DNA from: Confluentibacter sediminis
GTDB lineage: Bacteria; Bacteroidota; Bacteroidia; Flavobacteriales; Flavobacteriaceae
Length of the DNA stretch: 64,000 nucleotides
Direction: 5' to 3'
NCBI RefSeq assembly: GCF_003258355.1
Contig: NZ_QKPO01000010.1
Location: 62,001-126,000 of the forward strand
Both the position numbers and the translations under genes were made by a program. Of this stretch, positions 1 to 9,276 are shown one piece after another. Below the pieces are notes generated by a model, which saw only the letters and a list, made by a program, of their open reading frames with translations, had not been told where the DNA came from and did not search any database. The stretch's first letter is position 1. Each line of letters starts with the position of its first letter.

Positions 1-818
1 CCTTTAAAATGTATGCTACCTTTAGTATACCGCAACAAGTCTTTACTATGCAATCAGTCAACGAGCTTTATACATTTCGTGAAGGAGAAATCACTAAGTA
101 TCAGTACCTGGACAAACCTAAATTAGAGATAACAGAAAATTACACTTACGAAAATGGTCTTCTAAAAACCAAAGAAATAATACGAAACGGTACTATGGGC
201 ATGGAATATTCAACATTTAAATACCGTACGGAGTCCGAAGGTTATAAGACAACATCATACAAAATTTACCACACAGGTGAAACAGAGAAAAATATAGAAT
301 TTTTTAATGGTGAAGGGGAGTTGCGCGGCAAGTCATTTTACAATACCAATAACCAAAGAACCAAACAAATAGAATATGGTGGTAAGGAAGGGCATCGCAT
401 CAAGAAATATTATGATGAAAAGTTAGTTTCTGATGTAATTTATCTATATGATAAAAAAGGTAGAATTTACAAAGTAGTCGACCATAAAGTGCCTGGTAAT
501 GAATCAGAGGCTAAGATAATAAAACAGATTACTTACAACGGCAAAGGCGACCCTGTGGTAATGTTGGAATACCACCCTGCCAAAGATGGAGAAGAACAAA
601 AATTAAGTAAAACCTATCATACTGATTATCTATATGATGGAGATATATGGATCGCTAAAATAGAATATAGTAATACCACAAAAGAAACTGGCCAATTAAA
701 ACTAATCACAAGAACTGTGGTTACTCCCGAGCGAGCATATAAATCCCAAAACGATGAACAGCTCATTGATTTTTGCAAACAGGTGTATCAAAATTACTTA
801 AAACTGAAGAGTGAATAA
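1..818 (+). CDS. Hypothetical protein with YD/MORN-like repeats, 5' end outside window
   Basis: The frame is open to the left edge; the first ATG is at position 9, but no stop separates it from the edge and no signal peptide or promoter is visible, so the gene probably begins outside the window. The protein is hydrophilic and rich in Tyr, Lys and Glu, with short beta-hairpin-like units such as YDKKGRIYKV, similar in style to YD- or MORN-type repeats. No catalytic motif is recognised. It leads a co-directional series of genes for exported or membrane proteins (28 bp to the next gene). Function unknown; the C-terminus is complete. Confidence 0.7.
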   Translation, partial: FKMYATFSIPQQVFTMQSVNELYTFREGEITKYQYLDKPKLEITENYTYENGLLKTKEIIRNGTMGMEYSTFKYRTESEGYKTTSYKIYHTGETEKNIEFFNGEGELRGKSFYNTNNQRTKQIEYGGKEGHRIKKYYDEKLVSDVIYLYDKKGRIYKVVDHKVPGNESEAKIIKQITYNGKGDPVVMLEYHPAKDGEEQKLSKTYHTDYLYDGDIWIAKIEYSNTTKETGQLKLITRTVVTPERAYKSQNDEQLIDFCKQVYQNYLKLKSE

Positions 819-845
819 ATGCATAACTAAGACCTGCCAAATATA

Positions 846-1877
846 ATGGAAGATTATTTTGAAATAAAACAATTAACAGATGAAGACAGAAAGAAGCTAA
901 ATAATCAATTTTGGCTAATCATTGTATTTGCCATTTTTGTATTGGCCATTTTTTGGTTCATATTCAATATGTTGATGTCCTTTTCAAGTATGTCGAGTAT
1001 TGTGCCCTACATTATTTTTGGTGTAATTGCACTTATTTTTACTGGGGTTATTTTCTATTTGTTTTGGAGTACTTATCTGGATTTAAAAAGGGGTGTAAAG
1101 CACAGCTATACAGGTGTGGTTAAAAACAAACGATTGGATACCCATACCTCAACAAGCAGCAGGCATATCACCAGAGGAGGACACACGTCTTCAAGAACCA
1201 CTGTTAAAAAAACCTATTATCTTACCCTGAATGATGTGGAGCATACGGTATCGTTTAAAGAATATAATCAGGCACACACAGGAGATACCATTTGTTTGGA
1301 AGTAAGTCCAAAAAAAAGAGAGATCCTACAATTTAAAATTTTAGAGAAAAGTAAGGAAGATAACAAAAAGCCAAACAAATTCACAAACAACTATAGGAAT
1401 GTTATTAAAGAACAGCCTGCTAAACAAAGCGATGTAGATATTGTAAAAAAGCTGTTTTTTAAAAAATTAAAAAAGAGTCTCTGGTTTTTTGCCTTTCCTA
1501 CCATAATGCTATTGCTACTCTGGACAACTCCATCAGCACTATTTTATCTTTTCACATTCCCCCTTTTTATTGTTTTTTTATACCAAGGTGTAAAACTTTT
1601 AGTGTCACTAAACAACTATGCTAAGTTTAAAAATTATAAAACTAAAAAAATCATTATCGCAAAGGTGCTAGATAAAGTGACCGCAAGTTCTAATAAAAAC
1701 TCTACCAAATATCGTTTAGTTACTGATAATGGAAATATAGAAGTTTCCCAAAATATTTACCAACAAATACAGCCACAACAAGTAATAGAAATGCATATTG
1801 CTAAGTTTTTAAACATCACCTTTGGCATTAAGGTTGTAGATGCTGAAACAGAGACATATTATAGTTTACAAGTATAA
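846..1877 (+). CDS. Membrane protein with two TM-pair plus beta-domain modules
   Basis: The 343-residue protein has hydrophobic pairs at about 22-44/53-74 and 211-250. Each pair is followed by a soluble, beta-rich segment (about 82-165 and 255-343). The two halves look alike: a TM pair, a lysine-rich connector, then a small strand-rich domain (YTGVVKNKRL in the first, IIAKVLDKVT in the second). This suggests an internal duplication. No enzyme motif is seen. It sits 28 bp after the preceding gene and 31 bp before the next one, so it is probably cotranscribed with its exported neighbours. Function unknown. Confidence 0.75.
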   Translation: MEDYFEIKQLTDEDRKKLNNQFWLIIVFAIFVLAIFWFIFNMLMSFSSMSSIVPYIIFGVIALIFTGVIFYLFWSTYLDLKRGVKHSYTGVVKNKRLDTHTSTSSRHITRGGHTSSRTTVKKTYYLTLNDVEHTVSFKEYNQAHTGDTICLEVSPKKREILQFKILEKSKEDNKKPNKFTNNYRNVIKEQPAKQSDVDIVKKLFFKKLKKSLWFFAFPTIMLLLLWTTPSALFYLFTFPLFIVFLYQGVKLLVSLNNYAKFKNYKTKKIIIAKVLDKVTASSNKNSTKYRLVTDNGNIEVSQNIYQQIQPQQVIEMHIAKFLNITFGIKVVDAETETYYSLQV

Positions 1878-1908
1878 ATCAAGTTAAAAAACACACCATA
1901 TTAAAACA

Positions 1909-4374
1909 ATGAAAACGGCTTTGCAAATACTTATACCAACACTTATATCTACATTTAGCTTTGCCCAAAACAACTATCAAGAAAACGATACCATTCCTAA
2001 TTACTTTACAAGGGATGATACTGTTTATAAAAAACCCGATATCAGCGATCTTAAAAATGAAATGCAGAAAAAGTATGGATTTAACCCATTCAAGGAGAAA
2101 AAGATTTCAGAATCGGCAATGTATTTTGATAAGCAATTAAATTTTGACATTGCTCAATACAGAGAAACCGGCTCTGTGATAAGGTTTGCGAGCGATATAC
2201 GTTACGCGAGCAATAACCAGGTATTCGCTTATTTTGATAAAAATACCAAATATTTTAGAGACACTAAAATATATCACGAAAACGGTAAACTATGGTACCA
2301 AAAGGTTGAGAACGAGCCTGAAAAAGGTATGTGGCGTACCGAGCAGTATGATGAAAATGGTATGCTAATTACGCAGGAACAAGGTTACTATGGCAGTTTA
2401 GAAGAAACTCCCTTTGGGGAAATATACGCAGGTGGTTCTGTATTGACTGTTGGATCTCCATCTTTCTTTCCTGTAGATGAAGCTAATGCACATTTCGGTT
2501 ATCTCCATGCAGGAAAAATATTAGGAGCAGATGGTTCTGAAATTTCTGGATTTTTTTATCCCTTATCTGATAGCTATTTAGGTAAAGCCTCGCTGCTGTA
2601 TTTCAAAAATAAAGACGGTAAAACAGGCTATTGGGCCATTGTAGAGGGCAACCAAATAGAGCAAGTTTTTGATGATCCCAATTTACCTACCCTAGATATT
2701 TTTGACGTACTTACCCACCATAGTGGTGAGGAATATACCATACATAAAATAAATAAATCGGTTTATAAGGATAAATTAAAAGACTATAAAACACCCAAAG
2801 AAATATACGCAGATATTCACGTGTTAAACTTTGGTACTACAGATGCCAATTACACAGGTTATGGGATGCGCATTACCACAAAAGACAATATTTTAATTGG
2901 TGATGAGCGGTATATAGAAGTCGGTTTTTTTAAAGATGGAAAATTGAATGGCCCGGGAGTTAAGCTCTTCATAGGTTTAAATATGTATTACCGAGAAGAC
3001 CATAAGCAAGTGTACGTTAAAGACATTGACATTAAGAACCAGATGGGGCTTTTTGCCAATGGAGTGTATGTAAGCGGAAGGCAATTTGCTTATACCAAAG
3101 CCAATGTGGAGTATATGGATGTTTTTAGCAGGCCAGAGCATCCCAATATTTATTACAGAGCTATTTATAATGAAACGGATCCATTTATAGAAAATGAAAC
3201 GGTTGCATTTAATTCGCTTAAAGTAGGCGACAAAATCTTTTTACCCAAAAGCAAACGCGTTTTTGACATTACAAGGCTAGACTCCAAGGAAAGAAGAATT
3301 TATTTTGTTGGCGATAAGCCGGGTGAAGAAATAAGTGTAGGCAAGGAAAGCGGAAACATCTATTTAAAATATACCACAAGAGAAAGTCAAAAAGTAAGTT
3401 GCCCTGTTACTGTGTATAGAAAACAATATAAGAAAGTCCCTGTAAATATGGAATACAGCCTGCCGGTTTCAAAAAGGCACGAAGTATCCAGCTTGTATGG
3501 TGCCAAAGTATATATCACGCATTACAATGAAACAAAAACCTTGTACCTTTGGAATAAAACAGTAGAAGATGGTGTCAAGGAAGAAACCTGCCCAAAATGC
3601 AATGGTAGCGGTTACACCTTTTATACCCAGTCGCAGAATGTAAAACAGCTTATCAACTTTGAAGAAGTATTGGACGAAGCCACAAAAACGTTAAGAGCAA
3701 AAGAACTGGCAGAAAAACCCGTAGCTTCCTTTAATGCTAAATTACCTCTATATACCAAAGAGGTAAGCAGTGGCGTCTATTATTTTTATCAAAATGGAAA
3801 ACGCATTCAAGACCCTGTTTACTTTTTGCCAAACTCTATTTTGCCATATAATAATGTGAATTGTTATTATAAATCAGACCAAGACTATTACTTTGGTGCC
3901 AACTTTCAAAATCCGGAACCCGATGGTAAAGTTATAATGACAAGATATACAGGTTCCTATATCTATTCTTCAGTTTCTAAAGAAAAGCAAACCTTTGTTT
4001 TTGAGGGCAAAACACTAATTCCGCAAGATTACGAGCTTATTGTATCAAGGTCTAAAAACAGCCTTTTAGTGCTAAAACAAAATGCTTTGGTATTTGAAAT
4101 CTCAGATGCAGCTCTCTTCCCTAAACTAAGTGAAACCGTTACGTACGACACGCGTAGCAGTTATTATGATACGTTTTTACTGTTTGAAGAAAATGGTGGG
4201 ATTGTGGTAATAGAGAACGGAAAAGTGCAGCCTAAGACTGATTGGGAATTAGAATCAAATAGTACTGAAAACTTTCTGATAAACCGGGTTGATGACAGAA
4301 AGTATAAGATTAATGGATACGATATTACAAAAGCAGATATTATAAATAAACAATATCTCCGCTTAGTTGAATAG
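1909..4374 (+). CDS. Large secreted protein with MORN-like N-terminus and one CxxCxGxG motif
   Basis: An 821-residue protein with a signal peptide ending near FSFAQ (about residue 20). Around residues 110-160 there are YwqK/MORN-like strands (KIYHENGKLWYQKV and similar); the rest is Tyr- and Lys-rich and probably repetitive in fold. Near residue 562 it carries one CPKCNGSGYT element, the zinc-knuckle half-repeat known from the DnaJ cysteine-rich domain, but no J domain and no second cysteine pair is obvious. It is probably periplasmic or surface exposed. No catalytic function is recognised. It is part of the co-directional run from 1 to 7364. Confidence 0.75.
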   Translation: MKTALQILIPTLISTFSFAQNNYQENDTIPNYFTRDDTVYKKPDISDLKNEMQKKYGFNPFKEKKISESAMYFDKQLNFDIAQYRETGSVIRFASDIRYASNNQVFAYFDKNTKYFRDTKIYHENGKLWYQKVENEPEKGMWRTEQYDENGMLITQEQGYYGSLEETPFGEIYAGGSVLTVGSPSFFPVDEANAHFGYLHAGKILGADGSEISGFFYPLSDSYLGKASLLYFKNKDGKTGYWAIVEGNQIEQVFDDPNLPTLDIFDVLTHHSGEEYTIHKINKSVYKDKLKDYKTPKEIYADIHVLNFGTTDANYTGYGMRITTKDNILIGDERYIEVGFFKDGKLNGPGVKLFIGLNMYYREDHKQVYVKDIDIKNQMGLFANGVYVSGRQFAYTKANVEYMDVFSRPEHPNIYYRAIYNETDPFIENETVAFNSLKVGDKIFLPKSKRVFDITRLDSKERRIYFVGDKPGEEISVGKESGNIYLKYTTRESQKVSCPVTVYRKQYKKVPVNMEYSLPVSKRHEVSSLYGAKVYITHYNETKTLYLWNKTVEDGVKEETCPKCNGSGYTFYTQSQNVKQLINFEEVLDEATKTLRAKELAEKPVASFNAKLPLYTKEVSSGVYYFYQNGKRIQDPVYFLPNSILPYNNVNCYYKSDQDYYFGANFQNPEPDGKVIMTRYTGSYIYSSVSKEKQTFVFEGKTLIPQDYELIVSRSKNSLLVLKQNALVFEISDAALFPKLSETVTYDTRSSYYDTFLLFEENGGIVVIENGKVQPKTDWELESNSTENFLINRVDDRKYKINGYDITKADIINKQYLRLVE

Positions 4375-4395
4375 AGTCATGAATGTAAAAATAAA

Positions 4396-4917
4396 ATGAA
4401 ACTAAAGTTATTTATAATATGTTTTGTAACGGTTGGACTAACAAACAGTTTTGCACAAGATTATGAATTCGACAAAACCTATGTTTATTTTAAACCAGAG
4501 CAAAGTCGATCTTCCTTAAATACAGAAATATCAAATTACGAAACTATACTTAAAATGGCTGGCTACAAAATACAGGCTAGAGAAGAAAAATCGCCCGACG
4601 ATTACACTGTTTTATGGAGGAAAGACATAGAAGGTAGCGGTTATTTAGAGGTACAAATGCACTATCAGTTTTTCGACAAATATTTTATAATAGATATTGA
4701 TAGGTTTTTAGGATATACTTCTAGCGAATCTGTGATTGTCTTTCATAAAAAAAGTACAGACCCAACCAAAAAAGCCATGTATGATGATTTATATAATGTT
4801 TTTGTACAATCGATGATTCGACTTGTAAAGCCCGCAAGTAGCTTAAAGTATAATGAGGTGGGCGAACTTCTCAAAAATTATGATAAGTATCTAAATTCTT
4901 CTAATAATACAAACTAA
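4396..4917 (+). CDS. Secreted hypothetical protein
   Basis: The 173-residue protein begins with a clear signal peptide (hydrophobic residues 3-18, cleavage near SFAQ|DYEF). The mature part is mixed alpha/beta with many aromatic residues and no recognisable motif. It lies 21 bp after the large secreted protein and 9 bp before the next exported protein, so it is probably in the same operon. Function unknown. Confidence 0.7.
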   Translation: MKLKLFIICFVTVGLTNSFAQDYEFDKTYVYFKPEQSRSSLNTEISNYETILKMAGYKIQAREEKSPDDYTVLWRKDIEGSGYLEVQMHYQFFDKYFIIDIDRFLGYTSSESVIVFHKKSTDPTKKAMYDDLYNVFVQSMIRLVKPASSLKYNEVGELLKNYDKYLNSSNNTN

Positions 4918-4926
4918 TAATACATC

Positions 4927-5970
4927 ATGAAAATAACAGCTTCACTTCTTTATTTTGGCAGTGTACTGCTCATAACCTCAAATATATATGCACAATCGCC
5001 CCCTAACATCAGTTATAAAGATTGCGGCTATTCCAAGCTGGTAAAAAAAGTAACGAAAATGTATTACAGTATTGACTACGGAAGGGACGGTGGCATGAAA
5101 AATTTAGAAGAAGTTGAAAAAGTGACCCAAATTTTCAATACAGAAGGCAACATCGAAAGTTACGAATGTCAAAGTTTATTGGACAATACTTGGGCAAAAT
5201 CTCAAACCATCTACAAAAACGAACGATTAGGAAAAGAAATTTGGACGCATAGTAATCCGTATTTAAACAGAATACATACTTACAATTACGATAAACAAGG
5301 TAGAATAGCCGAAGAAAAAATCCGACTCAAAGATGGTAGCAAAAGCCATATTAAATTCAAGTATGAAGGCAGTGTATTGATTGAAACAGAAGCGTATATA
5401 TGTGGAATACAATATATTAAAGAGCGGTTTTATACTGCCAATGGCAAACTGTACAAAGAAACTCATCGGCAAGAAGTACCGAACGAAGCCGATATATTAA
5501 CCCATTACTACTACCTCGAAGACAAGGAAATACTGTCTTTCGTAGCCCCACAAAGCTATTTCTATGCCACGGCTTATCTTAAAGATGCCACGGATACTAT
5601 CGAAATAAAATTCAAGCTCATCGAAGACAGCGCCATACAAAACAAACTGCTCAAAGGCATACAACGGTTCGAAAAAGAAGCACACAACGACAACCTGCCT
5701 TTTAATTTGCAGAAATATTCCGAACAAACTTTACAGGCTTACGAAAAGAACAAAAAAGAGCTAAAGCCTTATCGGATAGTGATGTATTTGCGGGATGAAA
5801 ACAACAACATCGAAGCCGAAGCCGAAGTGGATTTGAAAACCAAAAACATTGCCAGCATCGGTTTTTTCCAAACAGAACTTCCCGACGGTACAATTATAGG
5901 AACCACCGAATTCCTACATAAAAAGATGCACCTGTTTGAAGCCATGTTAGAGCAAGCCAAATTACCTTAA
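4927..5970 (+). CDS. Secreted hypothetical protein with YD-like strands
   Basis: A 347-residue protein with a signal peptide (cleavage near IYAQ|SPPN). Residues about 50-190 contain strand-turn units such as YNYDKQGRIAEE and FYTANGKLYKET, comparable with those of the gene at the left edge, so the two may be distant relatives. The C-terminal third is more helical and lacks recognised motifs. Base composition becomes less AT-rich towards its 3' end, a trend that continues through the following two-component system. Function unknown; the position suggests cotranscription with its neighbours. Confidence 0.7.
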   Translation: MKITASLLYFGSVLLITSNIYAQSPPNISYKDCGYSKLVKKVTKMYYSIDYGRDGGMKNLEEVEKVTQIFNTEGNIESYECQSLLDNTWAKSQTIYKNERLGKEIWTHSNPYLNRIHTYNYDKQGRIAEEKIRLKDGSKSHIKFKYEGSVLIETEAYICGIQYIKERFYTANGKLYKETHRQEVPNEADILTHYYYLEDKEILSFVAPQSYFYATAYLKDATDTIEIKFKLIEDSAIQNKLLKGIQRFEKEAHNDNLPFNLQKYSEQTLQAYEKNKKELKPYRIVMYLRDENNNIEAEAEVDLKTKNIASIGFFQTELPDGTIIGTTEFLHKKMHLFEAMLEQAKLP

Positions 5971-5983
5971 AGCACATATCTAT

Positions 5984-7045
5984 ATGAAAACGATAGCACA
6001 TAAATTTTTAGTAACGGCATTTTTTTTAATTGCCCTTTCCTTATCTCACAAAGCTCTTGCCAACGCCTCACAACCTGGAATTTGGAATGCTGGTGGTACG
6101 GTTTTTACGATGTTGTATCCCGAAGACAGCCTGAGTTTCAAAAAAGTGCAGATGCAGCAGGAACGCATTTACATTCAGCTTTACAAAGGTTTTGCGGTAG
6201 TGAAAGGAACCTACATTTTCAAAAATACCAGCAGCGAAAACCTGCAATTCAAAATGGGTTATCCGGTCAACGGCATCTATTCGGGCGGAGAAACGGATCT
6301 GAACCAAATTACCCTCGACAGTTTAAGCCATTTTAAAATCAAAGCCAATCAGCGTTACTTAAATTTAATCAAAGAAAATCATCCTGAATTAAATCATAAC
6401 GATGGAAATGTAACCCCATTTAGCGACAATTGGATGGTTTGGCAAATGGCTTTTGCACCGAATGAAGCGCAAACAGTGGAAGTGTATTTCCTCGTGAATA
6501 CTAACGATGCACAAGTGCGCAAAGGCTACAATTTAGAGAACCGAAATGCTTTTATTTATCTTTTGGAGAGCGGCAGCGTTTGGCATCAGCCCATCGAAAA
6601 AGGATATTTTTATGTGCAGTTAAGAGAAGGATTGACATTGGAAAATTTGCAGGGATTGTCTGGTGGATTTGATTTCAAATTCAATGAAAAACACCAATTG
6701 TTTGCAGGAAATAAAATCAACTTTTCTCCCACCCCTGCCGATAATTTGGTAGCTGCTTATTACGAAAAAATAGAAAATTTCGACTTCACAAAACATACTG
6801 CCCAGTCTGAAAAATTGTTCAACACTATCGATGAACTAAGCCATATTTCGCTGGATGACCTTACTTACACCGAAGTAGAACTAGGAAATCCGTACGAAGT
6901 AAAAAGCACCATCGGCGGTGCTTTTCCAGGTTTGCTCACGCTATTTATTATCATTGCTCCCTTTCTGATTATCGTTGTTTTGGCTGCCATTTTGATTTGG
7001 GCATTTGTAAAATGGTGGAAAATCAAGAATAAAAAAGGTCATTAA
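5984..7045 (+). CDS. Exported protein with C-terminal membrane anchor, DUF4424-like
   Basis: The 353-residue product has an N-terminal signal peptide (cleavage near ALA|NASQ) and a strong C-terminal transmembrane helix (about 312-342) followed by a short basic tail. The main domain therefore faces the periplasm and is anchored from the C-terminus. Phrases such as FKNTSSENLQFKMGYP, describing a beta-sandwich with an N-terminal immunogenic-like motif, resemble DUF4424-type proteins, but that assignment is tentative. One base separates it from the next gene, a small single-pass membrane protein, so the two are probably translated together and may form a complex. Confidence 0.7.
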   Translation: MKTIAHKFLVTAFFLIALSLSHKALANASQPGIWNAGGTVFTMLYPEDSLSFKKVQMQQERIYIQLYKGFAVVKGTYIFKNTSSENLQFKMGYPVNGIYSGGETDLNQITLDSLSHFKIKANQRYLNLIKENHPELNHNDGNVTPFSDNWMVWQMAFAPNEAQTVEVYFLVNTNDAQVRKGYNLENRNAFIYLLESGSVWHQPIEKGYFYVQLREGLTLENLQGLSGGFDFKFNEKHQLFAGNKINFSPTPADNLVAAYYEKIENFDFTKHTAQSEKLFNTIDELSHISLDDLTYTEVELGNPYEVKSTIGGAFPGLLTLFIIIAPFLIIVVLAAILIWAFVKWWKIKNKKGH

Positions 7046-7046
7046 G

Positions 7047-7364
7047 ATGGTCGTGCTGGCTTTGTTTTTTATCGTGATCATCGGGTTGATATTACTGCTC
7101 ATTCCTTTGTTGAAAAAAGTTTTAAATGATTATGAGTTAACGCTGGAAAACCGTTCGGGAAAATTCATTGAAGAAAAGCCAAATGCCCTTCAGCAAGCGA
7201 TGAACCAATCGGTAGAGCAACGTTGGCAAGAACTGGATGAACTTTTGACCCACTCAGAAAACCGGAAGTCAGTTCCTGAGAATTCGGTAGAAATGCTGCA
7301 ATCGCTGCAAGATTATGTGCAATCTATCCTGAAAATGTTCAAATCGGAAGAAAGTTGTCCTTGA
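7047..7364 (+). CDS. Small single-pass membrane protein
   Basis: A 105-residue protein with one N-terminal transmembrane helix (about residues 2-22) and a charged, probably helical cytoplasmic tail (QRWQELDELL and so on). It starts 1 bp after the stop of the membrane-anchored protein upstream, indicating translational coupling. No family is recognised. It closes the 1-7.4 kb run; an 80-bp gap follows before the histidine kinase. Confidence 0.65.
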   Translation: MVVLALFFIVIIGLILLLIPLLKKVLNDYELTLENRSGKFIEEKPNALQQAMNQSVEQRWQELDELLTHSENRKSVPENSVEMLQSLQDYVQSILKMFKSEESCP

Positions 7365-7443
7365 TTTTTTTATTAATTTAACAGCTTATAATGAAAGGAA
7401 TGAATTAGATGGGTAATTCAATTCTTAAGTAAGCTTTCGTAAT

Positions 7444-9276
7444 ATGAAACAAACTCTACTTTTAATACTATGTTTTTATATATTTTCGTTTAACCAGACT
7501 TTTGCCCAAACCCAAAAATCTGTCGATAGCATCCAACAAATCGTACAGCAGCAAAAAGCGTATCCCAAGAAAATTTCGGTGTTGCAGGATCATCTGAAAA
7601 AGATTTATCAGAAAGATTTTGATGCGACCATTCAGATTTCAAAATTGGGGATAGAACTGGCAAAAGCAGAAAACGATAAAGTCAATCAGGGTGATTTTTT
7701 GCGTTACCTTGGGCTGGCTATGGGCAGAAAAGGGAAGGTGGACAGTGCTTCGGTTTATTATTACCAAGCACTTTCTTTGTTGGAAAAGTCAGGCAATAGC
7801 GAGAAATTGGGCTTGTTGTACGATGATATGGCGAGAATGTACCGCAAATTAAAACAACCTAAAAGGGCTTTAGAATTTTACGATAAAGCTTTGAAATTGT
7901 ATGAAAATGAAAAGAATCTCGAAGGAATTGCCCGCATCAACAACGAAAGTGGTTCGGTTTTTAGAGATGATTTTAAAGATTATGCCGAAGCCAACAGACG
8001 TTATGAAAAATCACTGCGCATCCAGCAACAGCGAAATGACAGTGTAGGGATTGGTTATGCATTGGAGTTTCTGGGGTACAATCAACTGTTGATTAAAGAT
8101 TATAAAAAATCGGAAAACTATCTGAAACAGGCGCTCGAAATCCGTAAAAAGCTGAAAGATGATTTTGCCTTGATGTTGAATTATACGGCTTTGGGCGAAT
8201 TTTACAAAGAAACCCAACAGCACCAACTTTCCAATGAATATTTTGAATTAAGCAATGCCGTAGCTAGAAAAATCAAATTTACCGATATACAGAAATACAA
8301 TTATGAACAGATTACCGGAAATTACGAAGCGTTGGGAAATTATCAAAAAGCTTTTGAGAGTTTAAAATCATTCAATGTATTGAACGACAGTTTGTACACC
8401 GCTCAAAAACTGAAAGATGTAGAAGAAATTTCCACCAAATATGAAACTGCAGAAAAGGAAAATCAAATCCTGCAACAACAAGCAAAACTCACCAACCGTA
8501 ATTTCTGGATTTTTGGTTTAGCTGCTTTAGTGGTAATCATTGGGTTAATTGGCTTTTTGTTGTACAAACAGCAGGTGCTGAAAAACCTTCGTGAAAAACA
8601 GGAAAACGAAATGAAGTTGGCACTTCAAAAAATTGAAGGTCAGAACAAATTACAGGAACAGCGTTTGTCGATTTCGCGGGATCTGCACGACAATATCGGT
8701 GCGCAATTGAGCTTTATTATTTCTGCCACTGATACCATTAAATATTATGTGAATGGAAAGGATGAAAATCTCATCAATAGATTGAACAACATCGTTTCTT
8801 TTGCCAAAGAAACCATTCAGGAACTGCGGGATACCATTTGGGCGATGAACAAACAAGGCATTACCATCAAAGATCTGCAAAGCCGCATTGCCAATTTTAT
8901 TGAAAAAGCCAAACAATCGCAAAGTCAAACGCAAATTGAATTGCAAATCTCAGATGAGGTCTCGGAAGAGGAAGCTTTTACAGGTATTCAGGGCTTGAAT
9001 ATTTTCAGGATTGTTCAGGAAGCTACTAATAATGCCTTTAAATATGCCGAAGCAAGCCACATTAAAATCATCATTTCCAAAGAAAATTCAGCTACTCTAT
9101 TTCAGGTAAAAGATAACGGAAAAGGATTTACAGAAAACGAAATCGAACCCGGAAATGGTTTGCTGAATATGCATAAAAGAGCTTTGGAATTGGGCAGCGA
9201 GTTGGAACTACAATCGGAAACAGGGCTTGGAACCAGCGTTTCGTTCAGCCTTACACACAAAAATCATAACCAATGA
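7444..9276 (+). CDS. TPR-containing sensor histidine kinase (HisKA_3 type)
   Basis: The 610-residue protein has a signal peptide (cleavage near QTFAQ), a periplasmic array of tetratricopeptide-like repeats (about 60-330), one transmembrane helix (about 353-374), a short coiled coil, and a NarL-type kinase core. The phosphoacceptor is His415 in SRDLHDNIGAQ, typical of HisKA_3, and the ATPase domain carries DNGKGF and GNGLLNMHKRA. It should phosphorylate the LuxR-type regulator whose start overlaps its stop by 4 bp (ATGA). This architecture is common in Bacteroidota. The stimulus is unknown; the upstream exported proteins are possible partners. Codon use looks less AT-rich than that of the downstream genes. 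Confidence 0.9.
   Translation: MKQTLLLILCFYIFSFNQTFAQTQKSVDSIQQIVQQQKAYPKKISVLQDHLKKIYQKDFDATIQISKLGIELAKAENDKVNQGDFLRYLGLAMGRKGKVDSASVYYYQALSLLEKSGNSEKLGLLYDDMARMYRKLKQPKRALEFYDKALKLYENEKNLEGIARINNESGSVFRDDFKDYAEANRRYEKSLRIQQQRNDSVGIGYALEFLGYNQLLIKDYKKSENYLKQALEIRKKLKDDFALMLNYTALGEFYKETQQHQLSNEYFELSNAVARKIKFTDIQKYNYEQITGNYEALGNYQKAFESLKSFNVLNDSLYTAQKLKDVEEISTKYETAEKENQILQQQAKLTNRNFWIFGLAALVVIIGLIGFLLYKQQVLKNLREKQENEMKLALQKIEGQNKLQEQRLSISRDLHDNIGAQLSFIISATDTIKYYVNGKDENLINRLNNIVSFAKETIQELRDTIWAMNKQGITIKDLQSRIANFIEKAKQSQSQTQIELQISDEVSEEEAFTGIQGLNIFRIVQEATNNAFKYAEASHIKIIISKENSATLFQVKDNGKGFTENEIEPGNGLLNMHKRALELGSELELQSETGLGTSVSFSLTHKNHNQ

Noticed and set aside
1-5970. Rhs/YD-repeat toxin system
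   Set aside because: The YD-like units are few and degenerate, and no Rhs core, toxin domain or immunity gene could be recognised.
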